Of a DNA stretch of 32,510 bases, positions 23,041 to 32,215 are shown one piece after another. Position 1 is the first letter of the stretch. Every line of letters begins with the position of its first letter. The stretch is from assembly GCF_002879865.1 (NCBI RefSeq), contig NZ_PNXY01000048.1, positions 1-32,510 on the forward strand. The letters run 5' to 3'. Below the pieces are notes generated by a model that was not told where the DNA came from, ran no database searches, and saw only the letters and a list, made by a program, of their open reading frames with translations. The position numbers were made by a program, and so were the translations under genes. The stretch comes from Paraburkholderia rhynchosiae (lineage in GTDB: Bacteria > Pseudomonadota > Gammaproteobacteria > Burkholderiales > Burkholderiaceae).

Positions 23041-25101
23041 ATGAAAACGAAAAGCTCTAGCCGACGCAAGCGCGCGGCTGTCAAGGCGACAGCCCTGCTG
23101 CTGATGCTGTTGATGCGTGACTATTGCGCGCCGCAGCCGAGCGCTGCGTCGGAGGCACCGGGGAACGTCGCAGAAGGGACCATCGCGAAAACCACGGTTG
23201 CACAAGGGAAGGTCGTGTCCGAACGCGATCAGCTTCGCAAACGCGTTTTTGAAGAAGCCAGCGCGGGCGCTCCGCAAGTTGCGTTGCAGGAGGCGCGTGC
23301 CAGTGCGGATGCATTCTCCGAACATGATCTGCTGCAGATCGAAGCGCTCGTCGTTGAAACGGAAGTGCGTTGGGGACGTCAGCAATCGCTCGCCACGGAC
23401 GAGCCCGATCGGCTTGCGCAGACCCGGGCCGCGCTTCACCACATCGACGACATGCTCGGTCGCATGCCGGCCGGCGAAGACTACGAGGACCTGCGCCGTG
23501 CGGTGCTCGCCGAACGTGTCGCGGTACTGCAAGGCGTCGGGCGCATGAAGGAAGCGACGGCGCTGTACGAAGATCTCGCGCGCTCGCCGCAACCGATGCC
23601 TGCGCATACCTACGCCGCTGCGGGTGACGCCTACACCTATCTCGACGAGCCGCGCAAGGCCGCGCCGGCTTATGAGCGTGCGTTGCAGACGCCCGTCGAG
23701 CCACTCACGCCGTCGCTCGAACCGCACGCGCTCAAGCGCATCGACGTGCAGGAAGGTCTCTTCTTTGCCTACCTCGACTCGGGCCGTTTCGAGAATGCGC
23801 AGCAACTACTGAAGTCGATCACGGTGAGCACGCCGATTCGCGCGGATCTCGCCGAGCATCCGGAAGACGTCAGCGAAGACTATGGCCGTGTGAAGAAGCT
23901 GCAGGCTCAGTACCTGCTCTACACGGACCGCACGCGCGAAGGCGTTGCCGCGCTCGACAACCTGCGTCACGAAGCGCCGTTCGATCCCGCGTTGATCAGC
24001 GCACGAGCGGATGCAACGCTTGTGCAGCAGCGCCCGCATCAGGCGGAGCAGGTCTACGCGGGCACGCTCGTCGATCACCCAGGCGACGTCGAAACGCTTG
24101 CGGGCCTCGGCAGGACCGCGTTGCAACTGAACCAGTATGACCGCGCCGCGGAAGTCAACGCGACGTTCGGCGACCGCTTCCCGGACAACAACACGGTGAA
24201 GACGTTTCAACGCGACTTCGAGGCATACAAGAGCCCGCAACTGATCGTCGCGGCGAACGGACAGAAGGGCAACTCGGTCATCGCGGACAACGACTGGGGC
24301 GTCGATACGCAACTCTATTCGACGCCGATCGCGAACTACTGGCGCGTCTTCGCGCATCAGTTCAGCGGACGCGCAAACACCGGCGACGGCAACAGCGTGA
24401 GCCGCATTCGCAACGGCATCGGCGGCGACTTCCGGTTTCATGGCATTGATGCAGCCGCCGAAGTGGACCGCTCGACAGGACCGCAGGCGAAAACGGGCGG
24501 CGCCGGCAGTCTGCGCTTCGCGCCCGACGATCACTGGAAATTCTCGGCGGGCGTCGACAGCAACGTCAACACGCTGCCGTGGAAGGCCTATCGGGCGGGC
24601 GTAACGGGCCGCGCGGCGACGGGCGAGATCCGCTACGACGTGGACGATTACCGCTACTTCGAACTCGCTTACGGTGCCGTGCGCTACAGCGACTCGAACC
24701 TCAATCAGTCGTGGGTGGCGACGTGGTACGAGCGCCTGATCAACACGCCCAGCCACCTCGTCGCGACCTGGGTCGAGCTGAATACGAGCAGCAACACGCT
24801 CACGAACGCCGCGTACTTCAGTCCGCATCGTGACCTGACCGCGCAGCTCACTGCGATGTACCAGTGGACCTCGTGGCGCAACGCGGATCAGTCGCTCGCG
24901 AACCGCGCCTATGCAACGGTCGGTGGCTACCGGCAGACCGACATCAGCACCAGCATGCTGTGGGAGGTTCGCCTCGAACAGCAGTGGCAGTTCAGCGCGC
25001 ACGCATCGCTCGCCTACGGCATCGGTGTAGCGAGCCAGCGCATGGACCGCGTTCGCGAGACCAGCAAGCTCATCTACCTGAACCTGAACATTCCTCTGTA
25101 G
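23041..25101 (+). CDS. pgaA: PNAG outer-membrane export porin PgaA
   Basis: A 686-residue protein that exports poly-beta-1,6-GlcNAc across the outer membrane. A basic start (MKTKSSSRRKRAAVKATALL) and hydrophobic run (ALLLMLLM) form the signal peptide. TPR-like helices follow to about residue 390 (ATALYEDLARSPQ, AAPAYERALQTP, ETLAGLGRTALQLNQYDRAA). The C-terminal beta-barrel runs from about 400 (QLIVAANGQKGNSVIADNDW) to the end, closing with SKLIYLNLNIPL as in other PgaA proteins. It is about 120 residues shorter than the 807-residue E. coli protein, mainly in the TPR part. ATG 23041 is chosen over 22996 because of GAGG and the signal peptide. First gene of the pga operon. Confidence 0.93.
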   Translation: MKTKSSSRRKRAAVKATALLLMLLMRDYCAPQPSAASEAPGNVAEGTIAKTTVAQGKVVSERDQLRKRVFEEASAGAPQVALQEARASADAFSEHDLLQIEALVVETEVRWGRQQSLATDEPDRLAQTRAALHHIDDMLGRMPAGEDYEDLRRAVLAERVAVLQGVGRMKEATALYEDLARSPQPMPAHTYAAAGDAYTYLDEPRKAAPAYERALQTPVEPLTPSLEPHALKRIDVQEGLFFAYLDSGRFENAQQLLKSITVSTPIRADLAEHPEDVSEDYGRVKKLQAQYLLYTDRTREGVAALDNLRHEAPFDPALISARADATLVQQRPHQAEQVYAGTLVDHPGDVETLAGLGRTALQLNQYDRAAEVNATFGDRFPDNNTVKTFQRDFEAYKSPQLIVAANGQKGNSVIADNDWGVDTQLYSTPIANYWRVFAHQFSGRANTGDGNSVSRIRNGIGGDFRFHGIDAAAEVDRSTGPQAKTGGAGSLRFAPDDHWKFSAGVDSNVNTLPWKAYRAGVTGRAATGEIRYDVDDYRYFELAYGAVRYSDSNLNQSWVATWYERLINTPSHLVATWVELNTSSNTLTNAAYFSPHRDLTAQLTAMYQWTSWRNADQSLANRAYATVGGYRQTDISTSMLWEVRLEQQWQFSAHASLAYGIGVASQRMDRVRETSKLIYLNLNIPL

Positions 25102-25107
25102 GCCATC

Positions 25108-27150
25108 ATGGACAAGCTCACCCGCAGACGCTTTCTTGCTTTCGCCGCCGGGCTCGCCGCGGTCCCCGCCGCGCAGGCGCGCGTCGCTCTCGACCGTTTG
25201 CCGCCGCCGGACGCCGACGACGGCCTCACGTTCCGCGTGCTCGCCATCCACGACGTGCGCGACGACCTTCACGCGGACGTGTCGACGGTCGCCGACACCT
25301 GCGCGATCAGTACCGCGACGCTTAGCACGATCTTCGCGTGGCTGAAGGCGAAAGACTTTCACCCGGTCAGCGTCGATCAGATCGTCGCGTCACGCAACGG
25401 CGGGCCGCGCCTGCCGCCGCGCGCCGTGCTGCTCACCTTCGACGATGCCTATAAAAGCCAGTACACCCGCGCGTTCCCGCTGTTGCAGCAATACGGCTAT
25501 CCGGCGCTGATCGGCGTCGTGACGCGCTGGACCGATACGCCGGCCGGTCAGGCGGTGCGGATCAGCCACAAGTCCGTGATGCCGCCCGACTACTTCATGA
25601 GCTGGGACGATCTGCGCGAAATGGCGCAATCCGGTCTCGTCGAAATCGCGTCGCACACGCACGACATGCACCACGGCGCGCTCGCGAATCCGCAAGGCAA
25701 CGAGCTGCCCGCCGCCAGCGCGCATCTGTATCTCGCCGATCTGGAACGCTATGAAACCGACGACGAATATCAGGCACGCGTGCAGGGCGACCTGCAGCGC
25801 AGCGCCGATCTGATCAGGCAGAACACGGGCGTCACCGTGCGCTCCGCGGTATGGCCGTACGGCATGTACAACGCCGCGCTGATCAAGGCGTCGCAGGCGC
25901 TCGGCATGGCCGTGCACTTCACTCTCGACGACGGGCCGAACACGCCCGACGTGCCCCTCACGCAGATCCGGCGCCTGCTCGTGTCGTATGACTGGGACGT
26001 CGGCACGATGATCGCGCAGATGCGTTCGTCACGAGCGTATCGCGGCGAGCACAACCCGGTGGAGCGCGTCGTCAACGTATCGCTCGACCAGATGTACGAC
26101 CGGGACCCGCAGAAGAGGGAAGAGAAGCTGGGCCGGCTGCTCGACCGCATCAAGGATCTCGAACCGAAGTCGGTGTATCTGCAGGCGTATTCGGACCCCG
26201 ACAACACCGGTGTTGCGCGCGCGACGTACTTCCCGAACCGCCACCTGCCGATGCGCGCCGATCTGTTCAACCGCACTGCGTGGCAACTGATCACGCGCGC
26301 CGGCGTGCAGGTCTACGCCCGCATGCCACTGCTGGCGTTCGCATTGCCGCCGCAGCATGCGGCTTCGGGCCGTCTCGTCGAAGTGGCGGCCGGCAGCCCA
26401 AATGCCGCGCGCAACGTGCGCATGCCGCGCCTTAGCCCATTCGATCCCGTCGCGCGCAGCGTGATTCAGGACCTTTACGACGACCTCACGCGCTATGCGA
26501 GCTTCAACGGCGTGGTGTTCGGGCCAGACGCGGCGCTCAACGCCTATGAAGATACGAGCGCTGCGGCGCTTGCTGTCTACCGGTCGTGGGGCCTGCCGGC
26601 CGACATCGCGCAGATCCACGCATCGGACGATCTGATGCAGCGCTGGGTCGCCGGCAAGACCGCGTATCTGAACGCGCTCACGAACCAGCTCGCCGAGCGG
26701 GTGCGCGCCTATCAGGGCGGCGGCAACGTATTGACCGCGCGCACGCTGCCCGCCGAAGCCGTATTCGATGCGAACGCGGAGCGCAACTTCTCGCAGAGCC
26801 TCGCATCGTCGCTCGTGAATTACGACTTCATCGCACTGGTCGCGGCGCCCGGAGCCGCCGGTGAACGGCCGGACGATGCATGGCTCGACGGACTGACAAA
26901 GGCAGTGGGGAAGCAGCCGGGCGCACTGGCGAAGACAGTGTTCGAGTTGCCGGCCGTCAACCGTGAGTCGCAACGCCCTGTCGAAGCGGGCGTGCTGCGC
27001 GCGCAGATGAAGCGGCTCAATGCGGCGGGCGTCGTGCACCTGGGCTACGGGCCCGACGACTTCATCGCGAACCGGCCGGACACGACCGTGTTGCGCGACG
27101 TGATGTCGGTGCAAAGCACGCTGCGATCCAACCAGGGAATGTTGGGCTGA
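25108..27150 (+). CDS. pgaB: PNAG N-deacetylase/hydrolase PgaB
   Basis: A 680-residue periplasmic two-domain enzyme that partly de-N-acetylates PNAG for export. Residues about 40-300 are the polysaccharide deacetylase domain: LTFDDAYKSQ with Asp112 and Asp113, metal ligands His183 and His188 in ASHTHDMHHG, and VWPYGMYN. From about 305 the GHL13 glycoside-hydrolase-like domain follows (VVNVSLDQMYDRDPQKREEK, LEPKSVYLQAYSDPDNTGVA). The N-terminus MDKLTRRRFLAFAAGLAAVP has a twin-arginine-like motif and no lipobox Cys, unlike the E. coli lipoprotein. It begins 6 bases after the pgaA stop. Confidence 0.95.
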   Translation: MDKLTRRRFLAFAAGLAAVPAAQARVALDRLPPPDADDGLTFRVLAIHDVRDDLHADVSTVADTCAISTATLSTIFAWLKAKDFHPVSVDQIVASRNGGPRLPPRAVLLTFDDAYKSQYTRAFPLLQQYGYPALIGVVTRWTDTPAGQAVRISHKSVMPPDYFMSWDDLREMAQSGLVEIASHTHDMHHGALANPQGNELPAASAHLYLADLERYETDDEYQARVQGDLQRSADLIRQNTGVTVRSAVWPYGMYNAALIKASQALGMAVHFTLDDGPNTPDVPLTQIRRLLVSYDWDVGTMIAQMRSSRAYRGEHNPVERVVNVSLDQMYDRDPQKREEKLGRLLDRIKDLEPKSVYLQAYSDPDNTGVARATYFPNRHLPMRADLFNRTAWQLITRAGVQVYARMPLLAFALPPQHAASGRLVEVAAGSPNAARNVRMPRLSPFDPVARSVIQDLYDDLTRYASFNGVVFGPDAALNAYEDTSAAALAVYRSWGLPADIAQIHASDDLMQRWVAGKTAYLNALTNQLAERVRAYQGGGNVLTARTLPAEAVFDANAERNFSQSLASSLVNYDFIALVAAPGAAGERPDDAWLDGLTKAVGKQPGALAKTVFELPAVNRESQRPVEAGVLRAQMKRLNAAGVVHLGYGPDDFIANRPDTTVLRDVMSVQSTLRSNQGMLG

Positions 27151-27194
27151 GTGTCGGGTGAACCCGCCACGCACAGCCCTGCTAGGGGACAACA

Positions 27195-28535
27195 ATGAAA
27201 AATGTGATGAGCGTCATATCGAACTTCGTCTTTTACTATCCGCTGCTGATGGCATATCTGTGGATGGTGGGCGGACTGCTGCACTATCTGCTGATCGAAC
27301 GGAAGCACGCGAGCCAGAAGACGGCCGGACCGCTGCCGTCTTATCCGAAAGTGTCGGTCGTGGTGCCCTGCTACAACGAGGCGGACAACGTGCGCGAGGT
27401 GATTGCGTGTCTGGATCAGCTGAACTATCCCAACTACACCATCATCGCAATCAACGACGGCAGTCGTGACGAAACGGGCGCGATCCTGAACGAGCTGGTC
27501 AACGTCTATCCGAAGCTGGTGGTCGTGCATCAGCACCAGAACGAGGGCAAGGCAATTGGCCTCACGACGGCCGCGATGCTGAGCGACGCCGAGTACCTGA
27601 TGTGCATCGACGGCGACTCGCTGCTCGACAAGGAAGCGATCGGCTGGATGCTGCGCCACTTTATCGATGATGCGTCGGTGGGCGCCGTGACGGGCAACCC
27701 GCGCATCCGCACGCGCTCGTCGCTGCTGGGACGCATGCAGGTGGGAGAATTCTCGTCAATCGTCGGCCTCATCAAACGCACACAGCATTTGTACGGGCGT
27801 TTGCTGACGGTATCGGGCGTGGTGTCGATGTTCCGCAAGCGCGCGTTGCAGGAAGTCGGCTACTGGAGTTCCGACATGCTGACAGAGGACATCGACATCA
27901 GCTGGAAGCTCCAGGTGCAGGGCTGGCACGTTCATTTCGAATCGCGCGCGCTGAGCTGGATCCTGATGCCCGAGACGCTCCGCGGCCTCTACAAGCAGCG
28001 TCTGCGGTGGGCCAAGGGCGGTATCCAGGTGCTGTTCAAGTATGCGGGTGAGGTGCTGTCCCGTCGCAACATGATGATGTGGCCGATCTTTCTCGAATAC
28101 GCAGTCAGCATCGTGTGGGCGTACTGCATGCTGTTCACACTCGTGATGATGGCGATCACGGCGATATTTACGCTGCCGGAAACATGGCGCTTCGCGTTCG
28201 TCCCGCGTGGCACAGGTGTGCTGCTGTTCGCCACGGGCTGCGCGCAGATCCTGCTCGGCTGTCTGATCGACCGGCGCTATGACAGCAACCTGTTGCGTTA
28301 TTTCATCGACACCGTCTGGTATCCGGCCGCGTTCTGGGCCATCAGCATGATTGCGTCGGTCATCGCATTGCCCGGCGTCGTCAGCCAGCGGCGCCGCAAG
28401 CGCGCGCGCTGGGTCAGTCCCGATCGCGGCATCCGCGCGAGCGGTGCCGTGACGGTCGATTCATCCACAGGGTTGGCTGCGCAACCGGAGCACGATGCCT
28501 CGCTCGAACTTACGCAATCAAGTCAACCTTCCTGA
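27195..28535 (+). CDS. pgaC: PNAG synthase catalytic subunit PgaC
   Basis: A 446-residue inner-membrane family-2 glycosyltransferase that polymerises GlcNAc from UDP-GlcNAc. N-terminal membrane segment FYYPLLMAYLWMVGGLLHYL. GT-A core: VSVVVPCYNEADN (53-65), INDGS (86-90), CIDGDS with the metal-binding DxD-type motif (137-142), SGVVSMFRKRAL, TEDIDISWKLQ (230-240; catalytic Asp), and QRLRWAKGG (268-276; the QxxRW motif). C-terminal membrane segments from about 295 to 400. All motifs are present, so it should be active. AGGGG precedes ATG 27195; pgaB ends 44 bases upstream. Confidence 0.96.
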   Translation: MKNVMSVISNFVFYYPLLMAYLWMVGGLLHYLLIERKHASQKTAGPLPSYPKVSVVVPCYNEADNVREVIACLDQLNYPNYTIIAINDGSRDETGAILNELVNVYPKLVVVHQHQNEGKAIGLTTAAMLSDAEYLMCIDGDSLLDKEAIGWMLRHFIDDASVGAVTGNPRIRTRSSLLGRMQVGEFSSIVGLIKRTQHLYGRLLTVSGVVSMFRKRALQEVGYWSSDMLTEDIDISWKLQVQGWHVHFESRALSWILMPETLRGLYKQRLRWAKGGIQVLFKYAGEVLSRRNMMMWPIFLEYAVSIVWAYCMLFTLVMMAITAIFTLPETWRFAFVPRGTGVLLFATGCAQILLGCLIDRRYDSNLLRYFIDTVWYPAAFWAISMIASVIALPGVVSQRRRKRARWVSPDRGIRASGAVTVDSSTGLAAQPEHDASLELTQSSQPS

Positions 28536-28549
28536 CAAGGGCACACACC

Positions 28550-28999
28550 ATGAACTTCCCGATCATCGATGTTTCGAAGCAGTCCATCGCTCAGTTCACA
28601 AGAGAATCCAGCAAGGCCCAGGCGATGCGCTCGGTCGCGTGGTATCGCGTCGTGCGGCCGGCGCTCGTGCTCTGCATGTGGGTGCTGGCGGCCGTCTACT
28701 TCCGCTGGTGTCTTGCGAATGCGAGTCCCGAGGAGTTGTCACTCGACGCGTTCATGCCAGGCATCACCGGCATCGCGGCCGTCGCCGCGGCGATGATCAT
28801 CTGGACCTTCGGGCGCCAGATGGATGCGATGAACACCAACCGCGCGCGCCGGATGCCCGTCAGCGATGACGTGTCCTACGATGCCACGCGCGAAATTGCC
28901 GTCGGCAACGCGGGCCGCTGCCTCGTCGCCTATCACGACGACGACGGCACCATCTCGCACGTCGTGTCGATGCCCGAGTTCGAGCGTCAGGCGGCCTGA
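28550..28999 (+). CDS. pgaD: PNAG synthase accessory subunit PgaD
   Basis: A 149-residue inner-membrane protein with two hydrophobic segments: VVRPALVLCMWVLAAVYFRW (about 34-54) and ITGIAAVAAAMIIWTFG (about 72-88). PgaD assists PgaC and, in E. coli, forms with it the c-di-GMP-responsive synthase; that control is not visible here. The cytoplasmic tail (NTNRARRMPVSDDVSYDATR) is of the PgaD type. It starts 14 bases after pgaC with AAGGG upstream. Confidence 0.88.
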   Translation: MNFPIIDVSKQSIAQFTRESSKAQAMRSVAWYRVVRPALVLCMWVLAAVYFRWCLANASPEELSLDAFMPGITGIAAVAAAMIIWTFGRQMDAMNTNRARRMPVSDDVSYDATREIAVGNAGRCLVAYHDDDGTISHVVSMPEFERQAA

Positions 29000-29050
29000 A
29001 GGCGCCGCGCAGATATTACAACCCGTATTGAACGCACCACGGAGACCACC

Positions 29051-30880
29051 ATGTGCGGAATAGTAGGAGCAGTGGCGCAACGCGACGTTGTCGCGGTTCT
29101 GACCGAGGGATTGCGCCGCCTCGAATATCGCGGCTACGACTCGTGCGGTGTTGCGGTATGGCAGCACGGGGCGCCGCGCCGCGTGCGCAGCGTCGAGCGC
29201 GTCGCGAATCTCGCGGCGCAGATCGAGGAAGCACGGCTGTCAGGTACGGTAGGCATCGCGCATACGCGCTGGGCGACGCACGGCGCGCCCGTCACCGACA
29301 ACGCGCACCCGATCTTTTCGCGCGACGAGATCGCGCTGGTTCACAACGGCATCATCGAAAATCATGAAGCACTGCGTGAGGAACTAAAACGGCTCGGCTA
29401 CGCGTTCGAATCGGATACCGACACGGAAGTGATCGCGCATCTGATTCACTACATGCGCGAACAGGACGAATCGCGTGATCTGCTGACGGCCGTGCAAGGC
29501 TCGTTGCAGCGTCTGCGCGGCGCGTATGCGATCGCGGTGTTCGCGAAGAACGAGCCGGACCGCGTGATCGGCGCGCGTGCCGGTTCGCCGCTCGTGATCG
29601 GGGTCGGCGAGAGCGGCACTTATCTCGCGTCGGATGCAATGGCGCTGTCAGGCACCGCGGAGCATTTCATGTTCCTCGAAGAGGGGGACGTCGCAGTGCT
29701 GTCGTGCGATGGCGTGCATATCGTCGATCGCGACGGCGCGAGCGTGCGGCGTGAAGTGCAAACGCAGCACGCGAGCCACTACGCGGCGGAACTCGGCCCG
29801 TATCGCCACTACATGCAGAAGGAAATCTTCGAGCAGCCGCAGGTGGTCGCCGATGCGACCGAGCGCGTGCGCGCGATCGCGCCCGCGCTGTTCGGCGCGA
29901 AGGCGGAACGCGCTTTCGGCGAGATCGATTCGCTGCTGCTGCTGGCGTGCGGCACGAGCTACTATTCGGCGCTGACGGCAAAATACTGGTTCGAATCGAT
30001 CGCCGGGATTCCCACGCAGGTGGAAATCGCGAGCGAGTATCGCTATCGCGAGAGCGTGGTGAATCCGTGCGCAATGGTCGTCGTCGTATCGCAATCGGGC
30101 GAGACGGCCGATACGCTCGCCGCGCTGAAGCACGCGCAACAGATCGGCCATCACCATACGCTCGCGATCTGCAACGTGCCGCACAGCTCGATGATGCGGC
30201 TCACGGAATTGCGGTACCTGACCGGCGCCGGACCGGAGATCGGCGTCGCATCGACGAAAGCCTTCACGACGCAACTGGTCGCGCTGTTCCTGCTTGCGCT
30301 CACGCTCGGCAAGGAACGCGGCCACGTGCGAGCCGACCAGGAAGCGCACGCATTGCGGCAACTGCATCATCTTCCGGCCGCGCTGAACAGCGTGCTCGCG
30401 CTGGAGCCGCAGATCGTCGCATGGGCGCAGGCGCTGGCGCGCAAGGAGCATGCGCTCTTTCTTGGGCGCGGCGTGCACTTTCCGATCGCACTGGAAGGTG
30501 CACTGAAGCTGAAGGAAATCTCGTACGTGCATGCCGAGGCGTATCCAGCGGGCGAGCTGAAGCATGGGCCGCTCGCGCTCGTCACTAACGAAATGCCGGT
30601 CATCACGATTGCGCCGAACGATGCGCTGCTCGAAAAGTTGAGGTCGAACATGCAGGAAGTGCGCGCGCGTGGCGGACAGCTGTTCGTGCTTGCGGATGCC
30701 GATGCGCAGGTCGCAAGCGGCGAAGGGGTGCGCGTGATCCGGCTGCCCGAGCACTATGGGCCGCTGTCGCCGATCCTGCATGTCGTGCCGTTGCAGTTGC
30801 TCGCGTATCACACTGCGTGCGCGCGGGGCACCGATGTCGACAAGCCGCGCAACCTCGCGAAATCCGTCACCGTGGAGTAA
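29051..30880 (+). CDS. glmS: glutamine-fructose-6-phosphate aminotransferase GlmS
   Basis: A 609-residue enzyme, the same length as in E. coli, that makes glucosamine-6-phosphate from fructose-6-phosphate and glutamine, the first committed step to UDP-GlcNAc. Cys2 (MCGIVGAVAQRDVV) is the glutaminase nucleophile exposed after Met removal. Two SIS domains follow: LLLACGTSYYSALTAKYW, VVVSQSGETADTLAALKH, then FLGRGVHFPIALEGALKLKE, ISYVHAEAYPAGELKHGPLA. The C-terminus DKPRNLAKSVTVE with the catalytic Lys is intact. No glmS ribozyme fold was seen in the short 51-base gap after pgaD. Its place in the pga operon points to dedicated precursor supply. Confidence 0.97.
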   Translation: MCGIVGAVAQRDVVAVLTEGLRRLEYRGYDSCGVAVWQHGAPRRVRSVERVANLAAQIEEARLSGTVGIAHTRWATHGAPVTDNAHPIFSRDEIALVHNGIIENHEALREELKRLGYAFESDTDTEVIAHLIHYMREQDESRDLLTAVQGSLQRLRGAYAIAVFAKNEPDRVIGARAGSPLVIGVGESGTYLASDAMALSGTAEHFMFLEEGDVAVLSCDGVHIVDRDGASVRREVQTQHASHYAAELGPYRHYMQKEIFEQPQVVADATERVRAIAPALFGAKAERAFGEIDSLLLLACGTSYYSALTAKYWFESIAGIPTQVEIASEYRYRESVVNPCAMVVVVSQSGETADTLAALKHAQQIGHHHTLAICNVPHSSMMRLTELRYLTGAGPEIGVASTKAFTTQLVALFLLALTLGKERGHVRADQEAHALRQLHHLPAALNSVLALEPQIVAWAQALARKEHALFLGRGVHFPIALEGALKLKEISYVHAEAYPAGELKHGPLALVTNEMPVITIAPNDALLEKLRSNMQEVRARGGQLFVLADADAQVASGEGVRVIRLPEHYGPLSPILHVVPLQLLAYHTACARGTDVDKPRNLAKSVTVE

Positions 30881-30889
30881 CCGGACAGC

Positions 30890-32119
30890 ATGCGAACGAC
30901 CTTTGCAGTTCTCGCAGTGGCGGCCGCATGCGGCCTCGCGTCTGGCCTCGTCCCGTGCGCGTCGGCGGCCGGGGCCAGAGCGAAGGCGGCCAGCGCGCAG
31001 CGCGTGCCGACGGGCGATCTGCGCTCCTATATGCACGGGATTGGCGTGACGACCGACGCGCGCGGCGTATCGACCGTGTTCTTCAGCAGCTCGGGCCTGC
31101 CGCCACGCGGCGCGGGCCGCGACCGTAACTGGACGCACGACGTGTACATCGCGCGCTGGACGCCGCAGCAGGCGAAGCTCGGCAAGCCCCACGTGTTTAT
31201 CAGTCGGCCGGAAGCGCAGGAGCCGGTGTCGGTTGCGCAGAACGACGGTGGCCGCGTGATGGTGACGTTCGAGGACGGATGGAATACGCCGAACGAGGTG
31301 AGCCAGCGTTACGGCGTCTACACGTCGAACCTTCATGATGTACGGCCTTATCCGGTCGACGTACTGTCGGGCGGTCATTCGGGGCACGTCGCGGCGGTGG
31401 GCCCGCGCTTCGTTGTGTTCTATTCGAACGACTGGATCGACGGTGGCGGCGTCGACAATCTCGGTACCGGTAACGGCGTCTACGCAAAGATCTATGACCG
31501 TAATGGCGCACTGATGCAGGCGGTCGATGTCGCGCGGCGAGTGCGCGAGTGGTGGCCGATGATCGCCGGTTCGCCGACGCGCGCGCTGCTCATGTGGCAG
31601 CAATACGTGCCCGGCGAGACATTCGCGCGGCTCAAGGCCGCGACGCTCGACCCCGCGACCGGCGCGCTCGGCGAGCCGCGCGTGATTGCACCACGCTTGC
31701 AGTACTACACGTATGCGGCGGCTTATGTGCCGTTCGTCGACCGCTTTCTGGTGGTCGCCACGGGGGCCGACGGCAAAGGCTTTGCGCAACTCATCGATCA
31801 GAACGGCGAGATCACCGCGACGCTCGCGTGTATGCCGGCGTCGGTGCGTGAGGCGGGTATCGCTGTGATTGGCGATCGAGCGTTCACGCCCTCACAGGAT
31901 GGACGGCTGCTGCATTTGCGCGTGACGGCTTCGTCGATCGAACTGGAAGGCACGCAGCCATCGCCGATCAGATGGACCTACACCGGCAGCGTCGGGCTCG
32001 TGCGCTCGCAGACGCAATTGCATTGGGTCGCAACGAGTCCGAAAGGGCTGCAGGAAGCGGAGTTCGACCTGAATTCGGTGAAGCCGGAGACGGCTGCGGA
32101 TCGCTGTGAGACTCCGTGA
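30890..32119 (+). CDS. unrecognised secreted protein between glmS and glmU
   Basis: A 409-residue protein with a clear Sec signal peptide (MRTTFAVLAVAAACGLASGL then VPCASAAGA, cleavage likely near 27). I do not recognise a family. Recurrent short beta-strand blocks end in Trp or Tyr motifs (NWTHDVYIARWTPQQ, VMVTFEDGWNTPNEVSQRYG, VVFYSNDWIDGGGVDNLG, ALLMWQQYVPGETF, RFLVVATGADGKGFAQLI), which suggests a beta-propeller like sialidase or WD-type folds; this is inference. Two Cys occur in the mature part (ATLACMPAS and DRCETP). It starts 9 bases after glmS, so it is in the operon. Its likely place is the periplasm or outside, with PgaA/PgaB and the polymer. Confidence 0.85.
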   Translation: MRTTFAVLAVAAACGLASGLVPCASAAGARAKAASAQRVPTGDLRSYMHGIGVTTDARGVSTVFFSSSGLPPRGAGRDRNWTHDVYIARWTPQQAKLGKPHVFISRPEAQEPVSVAQNDGGRVMVTFEDGWNTPNEVSQRYGVYTSNLHDVRPYPVDVLSGGHSGHVAAVGPRFVVFYSNDWIDGGGVDNLGTGNGVYAKIYDRNGALMQAVDVARRVREWWPMIAGSPTRALLMWQQYVPGETFARLKAATLDPATGALGEPRVIAPRLQYYTYAAAYVPFVDRFLVVATGADGKGFAQLIDQNGEITATLACMPASVREAGIAVIGDRAFTPSQDGRLLHLRVTASSIELEGTQPSPIRWTYTGSVGLVRSQTQLHWVATSPKGLQEAEFDLNSVKPETAADRCETP

Positions 32120-32178
32120 AGAGGGCTGATCACCAACTGCAAGTCACGCGCGGCATCGACCTTCGTACCCTCGTCATC

Positions 32179-32202
32179 CGGGCGAACAGCCCGAAATTTT
32201 TT
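32179..32202 (+). terminator. terminator-like hairpin just before glmU
   Basis: CGGGC (32179-32183) and GCCCG (32189-32193) pair around GAACA, followed by AAA and a run of six Ts (32197-32202). This is an intrinsic-terminator layout, although the 5-bp stem is short. It lies 60 bases after the secreted-protein gene and 13 bases before the glmU start, leaving little room for a separate glmU promoter after it. It may act as an attenuator on read-through into glmU. Confidence 0.6.
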
Positions 32203-32215
32203 AATCGCTAACGAC

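Noticed and set aside
23806..25362. Minus-strand frame of 518 codons opposite pgaA/pgaB
   Set aside because: It is antisense to PgaA and PgaB, which have full family signatures; no domain or ribosome binding site.
26029..27195. Minus-strand frame of 388 codons opposite pgaB
   Set aside because: Antisense shadow of a gene with a well supported product.
28999..29050. Possible glmS riboswitch/ribozyme before glmS
   Set aside because: The gap after pgaD is only 51 bases, too short for the glmS ribozyme, which is also mainly found in Gram-positive bacteria.
29648..31789. Long minus-strand open frame of 713 codons opposite glmS and the secreted protein
   Set aside because: It is antisense to clear genes with strong GC3 bias, which creates long antisense frames; its Arg/His-rich composition is typical of such shadows.
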